Part shown: positions 47,428 to 57,707 of the stretch, piece after piece
Position numbering within the stretch: position 1 is the stretch's first letter
Layout: each line of letters starts with the position of its first letter
Assembly (NCBI GenBank): GCA_014825775.1
Contig: MVAQ01000068.1
Span: 1-64,000, forward strand
Source: Krasilnikovozyma curviuscula
Taxonomy: Eukaryota; Basidiomycota; Tremellomycetes; Cystofilobasidiales; Mrakiaceae
Direction: 5' to 3'
Length of the DNA: 64,000 nt
Program-made: the position numbers and the translations under genes
The notes under the pieces: generated by a model
Databases searched by the model: none
Seen by the model: the letters and a program-made list of their open reading frames with translations, nothing else
What the model was told of the DNA's origin: nothing

Positions 47428-47959
47428 ATGCTCCGTCCACGAGGCTCTTTCACTCACCAGTCATCAACAACAGACTTAAACGCCCTCTCGACAAGAAGAT
47501 CCCCTTCGCCCCAGCACCAGAATACCCCTATCACTCCTCCCATTGGCAGCAGACAGCGACTCAGCAGCAATCAGCCCACATCTGAGTTGTCCAGCTTCTT
47601 CAGCAGGATGATGCGAGAAACTTTTTCGTCTGCAGAGAAGAAGGACGACGATGGCCACTTGAAGAAAAAAGAGACCTTCATGGGTAAGTTACATCCGCTC
47701 CATCACCTTCCGTCTTGTTTCTTCTTGGACGTCTCATGTTGGTGAAGGCGTGTATATCCTTCGATGGGGAAGTAGCAACGACCTGCGCGGAGAGCACAAA
47801 TGTCACGAGAAGGCGGGAGGCAACAGATTGAAATCAAGGAGTCGTCTTCCTCTCTTCTCTAATGAAGTCGATGAAGCACCAGATCAACTGCTCGTGCTTG
47901 CATCATTTGATTCTGAGAAAGAAGGCGTCTCTTTCAATCTCGTCGACCTGACCGAATAG
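47428..47959 (+). CDS. Small hypothetical protein, tentative
   Basis: The start at 47428 opens MLRPRGSFTHQSSTTDLNAL, a Ser/Thr/Pro/Gln-rich and probably disordered N-terminus. The exon ends with KKKETFMG at a GTAAGT donor (47684). Joining to an acceptor at 47747 keeps the frame into VYILRWGSSNDLRGEHKCHE and ends SFNLVDLTE at TAG 47957-47959. The product would be about 155 residues. I recognise no domain. The donor is good, the branch point and acceptor are weaker, so the second exon may be wrong. If read without splicing the frame stops after a further 22 codons. Confidence 0.35.
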
Positions 47960-48127
47960 CACGTCGACCGCGCGCAGTGAAAAAGACGAGGGGAGTGCGG
48001 TGCTGACAGCAGCAAAGATGGATAATAAGCGGATATATGAGCACCTCTGTGTGAATAAGAACGGATAACTTTGCCCTTGCCATTGTTGAACGAAGCATGT
48101 AGCAATCTGTGGTTTCATTATCTCGAG

Positions 48128-50258
48128 ATGGTTCTTTCGAAGTCCACACTAACTCTTCTGTCTCTCGCTCTTCTCTCTATCACTCCAACAGGCCTACCAC
48201 CACGACTAGTGACGCTCCTTACGATCCTCCTCATCATCATCTTCATCTCCCTTCCTGCCTCTTCCATTTACTCCCCCACGCATAAGCGACCGCCAACGTC
48301 GTCGACGCACCAGCAGGTGCTCGTTCCACACGACTACCTCAACGCCTCGGCTACACATCCGTCGCCATTCCCGTTCTGCCCAATCTTTGGGCCGGGGGAT
48401 GCAGTCAGTGAGAAGAGAGGTATGAAAGAGCTCCTAAAGAGCTGGAACCACTTGGGGACGGGTGCGAGGGTGCAGAGGGTTCTGGGGAAGGCGCTCAGAG
48501 GTGGGAGGGTCACCATTAGTGTGCTTGGAGCCAGTGGTGAGTTGGGCCTTCTTTTCTGGAACCGTCAGGGAATTTACTCAGCCGTTTTTCTTGTTGTGCT
48601 CTCCTTGGGTGTCCCCTTTCTCAAACCGTTCCTCCTTTTTGATACGCTGATTCCCACTCCATCCAGTTTCCGCATGTCACGGTGCTGGAGACGATCCCAT
48701 CTCGCCCAAATGTTATCCGTCCAAATTCTTCACCTGGTGGAACACCGTCTTCCCGAACCAGGCGTCGGAGCTCACAAATGGCGCCGCCAGGAGGATGGAC
48801 AGCAGCTACTTTGCGTTCTGTTCGGAGCATCATTTACCAGACAAGACAGATCTTGTCATCTTGGAGTTTGATGCCGCTGATCCAAAGTGAGTTTGGCCAA
48901 ACTAGGTTCTTTTTTTTTTTTAATACACGCTTCTAGAAATGCGTTTCTGACAGCTCCATATCATTGTTCACTTTCTTCCGGTTGTCATTTGTCTACACCA
49001 GCCATCCAGACTGGCTCGCACACTTCGAACTCCTAGTTCGCTCCATCCTAGTACGACCAGACCAACCTGCTGTCGTGGTTCTCGGCCACTTCAGTCCTCA
49101 GGTACAGAGCCAACACGGCTTCGTTGGTCCTGAACTACTACATGACATTGTTGCTCAGTTTTACGATGTGCCTCATATCTCGTACGTCTGTCAGCTTTTC
49201 CCCTGCCCTTCACTCTTATCATCCGACCACTAACCTCTATTTATTACCGCGGTGTGTAACACAGCGTAAAGGGACTGTTGTACCAAGACTATATGGATTC
49301 CCCCGAAGAGTCTCGTAAATCTTTCTACGCCGACCCGATCCTGGCTAACCCAGCGGGGCATGACCTGCTGACCGACGTGCTCATCGCATACTTCCAGTCG
49401 CAGATCTGCGCCGCCTGGTCCACTGCCTTGGGCCAGAGCTACGACGTACCTTCGACTGGGATGGATGGTGACACCGCTGGCGACTCTGGCTCTGGTGGTG
49501 CACACCTCCTCGGTGGTGTTGGGCTCAGGAAAGGGATGCTAGGCCAGGCACAGCTCAAGTTAGATGGCGAGAGCGTGCAGAACCCACATGCTGCTTACTA
49601 TGCTGCATTGAAGGTCCCTTCTACAAGGATTGCAGACAGGCCGTCGGACGTGAAGGATTTCAGAGAGGTCGAGCCGTTCTGCGTGTCGGCCAATGATCTT
49701 ATCAACCCTCTCCCGCCTTCGCTGTTCTATGGATCCGGATGGCACCAGCACCACCCTAGTAAGAACGACGCAAATGACAGACACTACTGGTACGCAGATC
49801 AGCCGACAAGTCGGCTGCGTGTCCCAATTAGGATCGGGGCAGGTGAAGTGGGCGTATACTTCCTGCAGAGCCCGAAGGAGAAGCCGTTGGGTTCAGCATT
49901 GTGTTGGGTCGATGATAACGTTGGTGGTGGAAGGGAGTTAGTCGGCACGGCGGATGTGTACGATGAGGTCGCTACGTAAGTTCCCTACTGTCCGCTTCGA
50001 TGTTCAACCTTCGAGCCCACTCAAGACTCACTATGTTTTTTGATTTTTTTTTATAAAAAACAGTTTGGTGATGATCGATAGAGGAGTTGCAAAAGGGTCA
50101 CATTTCGTTGAGTGTCAGTTGATGGGTGAAGAAGGCAAACCAGTGAGTTACACTCATCTTATCTTTCTTTTACCACTGATTGCGATCTTTACTCACATTT
50201 TTCAACTTCCCATCGTCAGTCGGCACCCTTCAAAATTCTGGGTATCATGGCAACTTGA
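48128..50258 (+). CDS. Type II membrane SGNH/GDSL-hydrolase-like protein
   Basis: The start at 48128 gives a short cytosolic end and a strong hydrophobic N-terminus (residues about 8-45, LVTLLTILLIIIFISLPASS), a signal anchor that would place the rest in the secretory lumen or outside. After splicing, TISVLGASVSACHGAGDD resembles SGNH block I (Ser in a Gly-x-Ser setting), and DPILANPAGHDLLTDVLIAY resembles block V with the Asp and His pair. DLVILEFDAADPNHPDWL and AVVVLGHFSPQVQSQHGF fill the middle blocks, but no clear block III Asn is seen. The C-terminal half (SNDLINPLPPSLFYGSGWHQ) looks like a beta-rich domain. Introns follow LGAS, DAADPN, DVPHIS, YDEVA and GEEGKP; the end is GIMAT, TGA 50256-50258. 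Related basidiomycete proteins are, as I recall, often labelled capsule-associated; that role is unproven. Confidence 0.72.
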
Positions 50259-50704
50259 AAAGTTCTTTTGGTTATCACCTGCTTCACAGATAGAATCAGA
50301 TTCAAGGTGAGAGGAGTCCACTTTCATCGTCAATAACACCTCCAGAAATACGTACTGACTTGTTTGACGGTTAATCTCTAGGTACTTTATCACACTATAC
50401 CATTTTTTTCTTCCTCTTTTCTCTTGCATGATTTTACTCAACTTGCTTCTGGAAAGTCGCAAGTAAACCATCCTCCCTCGCGCCGTGCTTCCGCCCTCCT
50501 TCACGACGCACACATTGATCGTCAGATTTATATCTCTTGTCTGCCCTATATGTTCAAGATTTTGATCCTTTGCTTGTGAAAATCGAGTCACCCTTAGTTT
50601 CCATCGAGTCACTCCCGCCACCTCACCCTCTGCATAGAAAAAAGGAAAGGCTCGCTCGCAGCTGGCGAAAGGTCTTTCCAACTAAAGCCATCGTTCCCAT
50701 CGCC
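50259..50704. other. Intergenic region and DED81 leader
   Basis: About 450 bp between two plus-strand genes, pyrimidine-rich in the middle (50380-50470). It should carry the 3' UTR of the SGNH gene and the promoter and leader of the asparaginyl-tRNA synthetase gene. No other gene seen. Confidence 0.45.
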
Positions 50705-53039
50705 ATGTCGTCCATCTACGTTGACGAGTCGCTGACCACAGCTCCAGCCAGCCCAACAGGCACAGAATCCTCTCCTTTCCCAACGGCTCTCGCAGCGTTC
50801 CTCGCTCTGGGACCAGACGTGACCCTGCTCGTGAAAAAAGCACCCACGACGGAGGTGCCCACGCCAGTGTATGAGCCTATCTCTGGCGCTGCACTTAAGA
50901 AGGCCAAGAAAGGGTACGAGAACGAGAAGAAAAAGCAGGAGAAGGCGGAAGCTGGAAAGGAACAGGCAGAGAAGGCAGCAGCCGAAGCCAAAGCGAGAGA
51001 AGAGGCCAAAAGGGCAGAAGCTGCCAAAGTTGTACTGGTTGAAGATTCGTCTCTTGAAACTGCTTATAAAGTATGTGACACGCTGCCCTTTTGTTTCTTC
51101 GTTTTTAAGTGACAGGTTTACTTGTCTCGCTCGTCCCATTTTCTGATTGTTTCTTTTTCTGCTGCTTTGACAACCATCACCATACCTCTGCGTGAACAAC
51201 GACTTCAATCAAAACCTATTCCTTGTCTTTTGAAGTCCAAAGTGTCTGGTCTTGCTCAACTCCGTGACAGAAGAGTCAAGGTTTCCGGATGGATCCACCG
51301 TCTCAGAGTACAGAAGGAGCTTATCTTCATCACCCTCAGAGATGGATCTGGGGTCATTGACAAAGATGGAGATGGCCTCCTCCAATGTATCCTCGGTGGT
51401 CAGCTTGTATGTACTCCGTAATCTCAAATTCTTTGCCGTTGCGCTCACTGACCTCGTTTTTCCCACTCCCGGCCCTCAGGCGAAGACTTTAGACGCTCTC
51501 GATCTCAACCTGGAAGCTTGCGTGGAAATTACTGGCACTTTGAAGGCTGTTCCTGAGGGTGCTCATGCTCCAGGTGGACACGAGCTCGTCGCTGACTTCT
51601 GGAAACTGCTTGGAAGCTCACCAGGAGGATCTGAAGCCTTTTCCAACAAGATCTCAAAGGTAAGCGATCATATACTATTCCCTCTTTACCTATTGAGTAT
51701 TCTGAAACTCAGCGACGCTTCTGGTTCTCCGTAGGACGCCTCCCCAGAGGTTCTCGCCGATCAACGACACTTGGTCATTAGAGGGGAGACCGCGGCTAAC
51801 ATCCTTAAGATCCGAGCTGCCACTTTGACAGCCTTCAGAACCACCTTCGAGAACAAAGACATCACCGAGGTCACTCCACCATGCATGGTCCAGACATCTG
51901 TCGAGGGTGGCTCGACCCTCTTTACAATTGGGTACTACGGTGAAGAAGCTTACCTGACTCAGTCTAGTCAGCTTTACTTGGAGACTTGTTTGCCTGCCAT
52001 TGGTGATGTCTACTGTATTCAAGAGAGTTTCAGAGCGGAGAACAGTCACACGAGACGGTGAGTAATGACTCTCCTATTGCTTTTTAAAAAGCATTTGCTG
52101 AGTATTCTCCATCTGTCACAAATTTACCAGACACTTGTCTGAGTATACCCACTTGGAAGCTGAGTTGGCCTTCATCGAGTTCAAGGATTTGATGGATCAC
52201 ATTGAAGACATGGTTCGTTTTTCTCTGGCTTACAATGACTCAAAAGATCTACTCTTACGTCATCTCACACATTGCTTTCCTGTTTATCCCAGGTCTGTAC
52301 TGTTGTTGATACCCTTATGGCGAAGCCAGCAACTGCCGGCCTCATAAAGATGCTCAACCCAAACTTCGTTCCACCTCAGCGACCCTTCAAGCGAATGGAC
52401 TACAAAGACGCCATTAAATACCTCAACGAACATGATATTCTCTGTGAAGATGAAGAGACACACGAAATGAGGCACCACAGGCTGGGCGATGATATCGCGG
52501 AGGCTGCAGAGAGGAAGATGACCGATCAGTTGAATGTTCCAATGTTCCTCTACGGCTTCCCCAAGGAACAAAAGAGTTTTTACATGAAGCAGGTCAAGGG
52601 TGATGAGGCATATACGGAGAGTTGTGACTTGTTGATGCCAAATGTTGGAGAGATCGTCGGTAGGTGACGTTTCCTACTTGTTCAACTGCTCATGTAGCCC
52701 CAACTCACAGTCGTTTTTTCCGTCGTAGGTGGTTCTATGCGTATCGCTGGTATGGAAGAGCTTTTGGCTGGCTACAAGAGAGAAGGGATCGATCCAGCTC
52801 CTTACTACTGGTTCAACGACCAGAGAACCTACGGAACGTGTGAACACGGGGGTTACGGATTGGGTGTTGAGGTGAGTAGACATTTGATTGATTTTTTGTT
52901 TTGTTTTGAGCCCTGCATTCCTAAATTGACTTCGCCTGTGTTATATTTCCACCAGCGTTTCTTGGCGTGGATGACCAACAGGTGGACTGTCAGGGAATGT
53001 TCGCTGTACCCACGTTGGCCAGGGCGTGCCAAACCATAA
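50705..53039 (+). CDS. DED81: Asparaginyl-tRNA synthetase, cytosolic
   Basis: Class IIb aminoacyl-tRNA synthetase that charges tRNA-Asn. The start at 50705 gives [20 protein letters not shown], then a Lys/Ala/Glu-rich helical extension ([20 protein letters not shown]) of the kind found in eukaryotic cytosolic AsnRS. The anticodon-binding OB fold reads [28 protein letters not shown]. The catalytic domain shows the flipping and substrate regions [20 protein letters not shown], motif 2 with [20 protein letters not shown], and motif 3 with [14 protein letters not shown]. It ends [15 protein letters not shown] at TAA 53037-53039, as AsnRS proteins usually do. About seven introns. In the OB fold an additional DKDGDG-like stretch follows the usual LRDGSG. 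The lack of a mitochondrial presequence supports a cytosolic role. Confidence 0.95.
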
Positions 53040-53310
53040 TGGTCTACTGCCCCTATAGTGAGATCGGTCTTGGGATATACAGTGTATTTAGAGTTCTTGT
53101 GAAGCATTCATTGAGCACTCGAAGTCGTCAGATCATGAGAAAATATCACCGCAAGCGCTGTCTCCCACAAGCGGACGTTATGCTTAAAGTGTCTTAATTA
53201 GCAAGGTAATAATTGGCTTCATAAGGTATCTCTAAGTTCTCCATTCGCTCTACTGATAGTAGCAAAGAAGTAAAGGAGGTATACAACGTTTCAGTTTCAT
53301 TGCCTGTTTC

Positions 53311-56167
53311 CTAGAGCCCGACGGCGACGGTCTTCTCTGGTTTCCCGCTGAGACCTCCCTCTGGAAGGAAAGTCCAGACGGTACCAACAATCATCTGAAT
53401 AACTCCAATCGAAAACAGTGTCCATTCTAAAATGGGCTTCCTACTACTGACAGGCAATAACTCCTTCGCAGCCAAGATCGGCACAATGATACAAATCAGG
53501 AACGCACTGAATGCTCCGAGGAAAGACATTACTTGTCCAAATTGTGGTAAAGAGATGGCAATGACGGTAACCAAGACGGCGAGCCCCACACGAGCGATCC
53601 ATCGACCGACTTCCTTAGAGCGTTCCTTGACTTTGATAGATAGGGATGACTGGTTGTAGCGTGAATTATTGCGGTCGTCAACCATGGATGTGAGATTGAG
53701 AAGGCGTTCAAGCGTTACACTCAACTGGAACCAGAGCGCATGTCAGGAACATAGACTCAGTGACAAGCCTTCGAGAACTGGACTTACTGGTCGAGTGCAC
53801 AGAGCAAACTTTGTCAACGGCGAAAGTGCAATCATCCATAGACCAATTTTGTTTAGCAGTTGAGGGTAGCCTGGAGTTGCCATCAAGTCCTTTGTGAACT
53901 AGAAAAGAAGAAGTTCCAGTTATTTCAGAGATGTTTCAGTACAGTCAGTGGATGAAAACTATGCCCACCTCGTCCGAAACATAGTCACCAAACATTCGGT
54001 ACCCTACTACACCAGTGAACATATAGACAACGGTAGTGATGACCTAAGTGTAAAATGAGGAACAGTCAAGAGGAGAAAGATTTCCAAGGAGGATAGGCGT
54101 CGACTCACATATGCAATATCAATCATCTGCAAGGATATAGAAAAGAAGTCAAACTCCATTCGACGCAATAAGATGAGAAAAACAAAAAACGAAAACAAAA
54201 AAAAGCTCACTTTATCAAAATCTTCTGGCTTGGCCATGTCTCGCGCCAATGAAGGCATGACCGCATGTCCACTGAACCCTGCCATCAGCAGTCCAAACGT
54301 GAGCGGAAGTTGTCCCCAATTCGGGCCTATACTAGTAACAGCGCCATCGAACAAACTTCCAGGAGCGTCTTTCTTGACGGTACCGTCGACTACAATACAG
54401 ACGACGAGGAAGAGAGTGGAGAAGATGCCGATGAGGGAGGTGAAGGAAAGGAGGCGTAAAGGGAGGAACAAGGTAGGAAGGATGAGGAGGAGGAAGAGCG
54501 CTTTGTACGTTGAAACAGGGAAGTGGCCGAGGATTGCGAAGAGAGAGTCGCCGAAGAGGACGACGAAGGCTACTGAAAGGGCACCTAGTTCGAGACAAAA
54601 TCTATGAACAACAGAAAAAGGGGTCAGCTACAGATGAAGACCGGAAAGACAGAGAAAAGAGGAGGTTGCTCTCACAGGAGATGGGTAAACATCCTACCAT
54701 TTGGACCGAATGCTTGGGAAGCAATCTCAGAATAACTCGTCAAAGATGGATTGCGCCTCACGACAGCAGCGAGGAGCTTCGCACTATAACATAACAAGAG
54801 TCAGGTCTATGAAAGTCAATGGAAGTTTGACTAGAAAGGCTAGAGAACTCACGTGTAATTGGTGACAGCAGCATAAAATATTAAGAGAATGGGTCCAAGG
54901 ACCCATCCTGCGTAAGAGAAGGCGATGGGAACACTTAAGAGTCCGACACCAATGAGAACGGCAACAGAATTAAAGAGCTAAAGAGTGAGACAAGCAGATG
55001 GTGGAGGAGAAAAAAATGAAATATATGACATAAACCAAAGAACGCTTCAGAATTGCGCAAGTGAAACGGGGGAGCAGAGACACATACTGTTTGACCAAAT
55101 GTACTCGTTCCAACCTCCTCAGGAACAACGGTACTCATCCTCCTCTTGATCCCGATTCCACTCGTAAGCGCTCCGACACCGCCCATGCCTGCACCTGCAA
55201 ACGAGAAGCTGCTCGCAGACGGCCGCCTGAGCCTGCTCTCTCTCCTCGCGGTGCCGGTGATGTTGTTTGGGCTGAGAAGACGGTCGGGCGTGTCGGTCGT
55301 GAAGTCAACGACAGAGCTCCTTAGCGATAGCTTCGACCCACGCCGCGCAGAGAGGGAAGACTGGTGCGCCTGCAGCGCCTGCGTTGTCAACAGCTGATGA
55401 TTCCCCGACGGCGAGCCTACAACTGCGTGTTGCGATGGTGAGAGGAGAGGTGTGCGTTCAGTTGCACCGGGTACTCCAGAACGGGCTGCAGCGAGATGTG
55501 AAGCGAGGGCGTTGCGGTCGGACAAGGGAGATTGGGTGGTGGTGTTGACGGGTTTGGAGAGAATATCTGGCAGAGGCGAGGCCGAGGTCGTCAATTTTGT
55601 TGTCGTCGTCGTCCTTGAAGGCGCCTGTTCTGGAGTTGCCTTCGTTGGGGTTAGTTGGGGAGATCGCTGTTCAACTTTGGGCGTCGTGGGAACGTCTCTA
55701 TCTGACGCACTGCCCGTCGCTGACAGAGGCAGAGAGCCAACGATGGGTTTTGGTGTCCATTGGACGTTCCCGAATCCATAGCTCCCACTCCTTTCCCTTC
55801 CCATCGCTCCTGGCTTAGGCGACTCAGGAAGACCCATGGGTGTTCTGAGCGCCATTGGCGTCTTTGTACCACCACCACCCCATTTCGGTCCGCCTTCCTC
55901 GTCTTCCTCTTCGTCGTCTTCAGACAGCTGTAGCGGTGGAGTCTCACCATGCCCATGCTGGTCGTTACCCTCGATATGCGGACTGTGGTCGGACGAGAAC
56001 ATTCTGCTCTCGTCGTCCTCGACGACACGCCTTGAGTAGCCTTCGTCTTCCTCCTCTTCGTCATAAGACTCGTCGTCATACGACTGAGAATGGGTAACTG
56101 AAGAGCCGTCTTCTTCATCATGGTCGGATGTATAGTTGATGAATGACGGCGAGGATGGGCTAGACAT
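53311..56167 (-). CDS. AVT1: AVT1-like vacuolar amino-acid transporter
   Basis: Member of the AAAP family (Aa_trans) like yeast Avt1, which pumps neutral amino acids into the vacuole using the proton gradient. The ATG at 56167-56165 opens MSSPSSPSFINYTSDHDEED, and a long disordered N-terminus with acidic and Ser/Thr/Pro-rich parts runs to RRMSTVVPEEVGTSTFGQT. After an intron the TM core begins LFNSVAVLIGVGLLSVPIAF, the family's TM1 signature. Later segments read TSYSEIASQAFGPNGRM, GLLMAGFSGHAVMPSLARDM and VVYMFTGVVGYRMFGDYV. The last exon ends GLSGKPEKTVAVGL at TAG 53313-53311. About eleven TM segments and eight introns. The start is uncertain, because the bases around the ATG also form a good acceptor (CTTTCGTATGTCTAG), so an upstream exon may exist. 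The 270 bp to the AsnRS stop is a convergent spacer. Confidence 0.85.
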
Positions 56168-56250
56168 ACGAAAGAGAGGAGAGAATGGATGAGCTTATCG
56201 GCACATTGGAGGCGAGCAAGCGAAAGGGTTGGCAAGGGAGGTGGTGATTC

Positions 56251-56640
56251 TCACAGGTTGGAGCCATAGAACATTTGAGATCGAGAATCTTTCCATCCGG
56301 CATAAACACATCGAGAAGAGAAACACAGAATGAAGAGTAAGTTTTCAGTGGATGATATCCCTTTACGCGCTGCTTGCGCCGAAGGCTCGATCCAGCAGAG
56401 TGAACTTGACAACTCACAGGAGAAGAGAATATCCAACGAGCTAGCGATCCCACCAGCAGCGGACGTGTTGTTGTTTCCATGCCCATTTGGCTGTAGATGC
56501 TGCTGCTGAGGACGGTTCATCCTCTGGGGGTTGTTCGCTCTGCCAGGCTGCTGGGGGCTTCTGTTGGTGCTCTGCTGCTGGTGCTGCTGGCCATTGATTG
56601 CTCTTGGGGCTGCTGCACCGCCCAGAGGGGGAGGAGCCAT
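56251..56640 (-). CDS. Q/N-rich short reading frame, own gene or first exon of the AVT1-like gene
   Basis: The ATG at 56640-56638 opens MAPPPLGGAAAPRAINGQQH, and a Gln/Asn/Pro-rich stretch continues (QQPGRANNPQRMNRPQQQHL). After SSLDILFS a GTGAGT donor and an acceptor ending GGATGGAAAG join to SRSQMFYGSNL, where TGA (56253-56251) follows. As it stands this is an 85-residue low-complexity protein of unknown function. The TGA overlaps a GTGAGAAT donor, and splicing from there to the CTAG over the AVT1-like ATG keeps the frame (GSNL into PSSPSFINY). So this may be the first part of the transporter's N-terminus. I cannot decide between the two. Confidence 0.45.
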   Translation of the reverse strand: MAPPPLGGAAAPRAINGQQHQQQSTNRSPQQPGRANNPQRMNRPQQQHLQPNGHGNNNTSAAGGIASSLDILFSCELSSSLCWIEPSAQAARKGISSTENLLFILCFSSRCVYAGWKDSRSQMFYGSNL

Positions 56641-56818
56641 TAACGAGAAAAGAGGAGGAGAGGAGCGGACAAGTTAGTTGCTGGTCGACAGGAAGATCGA
56701 TCCTTCCATCGCTGCGCGTGAGAAAGCCACGAAGAAGTCTAAATGTTCTTTTGGGGTTCATTTTTCCTCGACAAAAGGAAAGGAGTAATGCTTTGATTCA
56801 TTGTACAAATAAGCGATA

Positions 56819-57603
56819 TTATCGCGGTTGAAGAGGTTGACCATCAGTGACTGAGTCTGCCGCATCGTTGCTATCGCTGCCACTTCTTGAATCGTCCCAT
56901 TTCTCCAACCATCTCTCCAGCCAAGCAGCAGCTTCCTCGAAGCTCCATTCTTTCATCTTTACATCCTGGCCCAGCCCCCTCTCCCCTTCGCGCTCTTCAC
57001 CTTGCTCGACTACGACGCCAACGTCCTGCGTCCGATGCGTAAAAGGAAGCTTCCTGATCAACCTCCTCGCCTCTTTCCCAAACTCTTCCACATTTTCCAC
57101 GCCCATAGCCCAGAAAGTTGTGCGTATTCCGACGTAGAAAGTTGTAAGCGACAGCACGGTTGCGATCCCGAACGCCGTTGAGACGTATACCCCACTCGAG
57201 GGCTCTTGATGGCGGAAGACGGTGCGGTAGAGGTATGACGGCGAGGACGTAGATATTGGTATGGAAAGGGGTGGTTCAGATGATGGTGGAGGCGTTGGTC
57301 GGGGTTGGGGGATTGTAGGTGGAAGTATTGTCGTCGTTGATGTTTTCTGCTGAAGTCGTAACTTCTGCAGTTTCTTGTATTCTCTCCAAGCGGGTCTCAT
57401 TGAGAACCCCAGACCACCAACGAAAGCGACCTAATTGCAAAACAACGACATCTTTAGACGAGTGGAGCAGTAAAAAGAGACGAAATGCTTACTGTCGCGA
57501 CGCTGAATATCATTTTTTCAGTAGCCCACACGGGTCGGACCCAACCTGAATCGGAGACTTGAGCAGGACCAGGTGGTAGTCGACTAGGACCAGCTATCAT
57601 CAT
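56819..57603 (-). CDS. Small two-TM membrane protein, TMEM242/AIM11-type in layout
   Basis: One intron splits the gene. Exon 1 starts at the ATG 57603-57601 (MMIAGPSRLPPGPAQVSDSG) and leads into a first hydrophobic segment, EKMIFSVAT joined to VAFVGGLGFSMRPAWREYKK. A Pro/Ser/Thr-rich linker follows (TTTILPPTIPQPRPTPPPSS), then a second hydrophobic segment, STAFGIATVLSLTTFYVGIR TTFWAMGV, and the phrase NVEEFGKEARRLIRKLPF. The C-terminal part is charged and helical (FEEAAAWLERWLEKWDDS) and ends LQPR at TAA 56821-56819. The order TM, linker, TM, then a short EEF-containing helix recalls TMEM242 and fungal Aim11 proteins of mitochondria. That is a resemblance in layout, not a firm assignment. It shares a 104-bp promoter with LEO1. 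Confidence 0.55.
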
Positions 57604-57707
57604 CCCCGACGAAAAACTGTCAGTCCAGAAAAAAAAGGGCTGCGTTCCTTTTTTTCCGCCAGAGGCAACGACAAGACTGACCTTCGACAGCATCCTTCTC
57701 TTCTGCC
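57604..57707. promoter_or_regulatory. Compact bidirectional promoter
   Basis: Only 104 bases separate the start codons of the two-TM protein gene (minus) and LEO1 (plus). Both transcripts must start here or inside the opposite gene. The stretch has an A-rich run near 57630 and no obvious TATA box. Confidence 0.6.
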
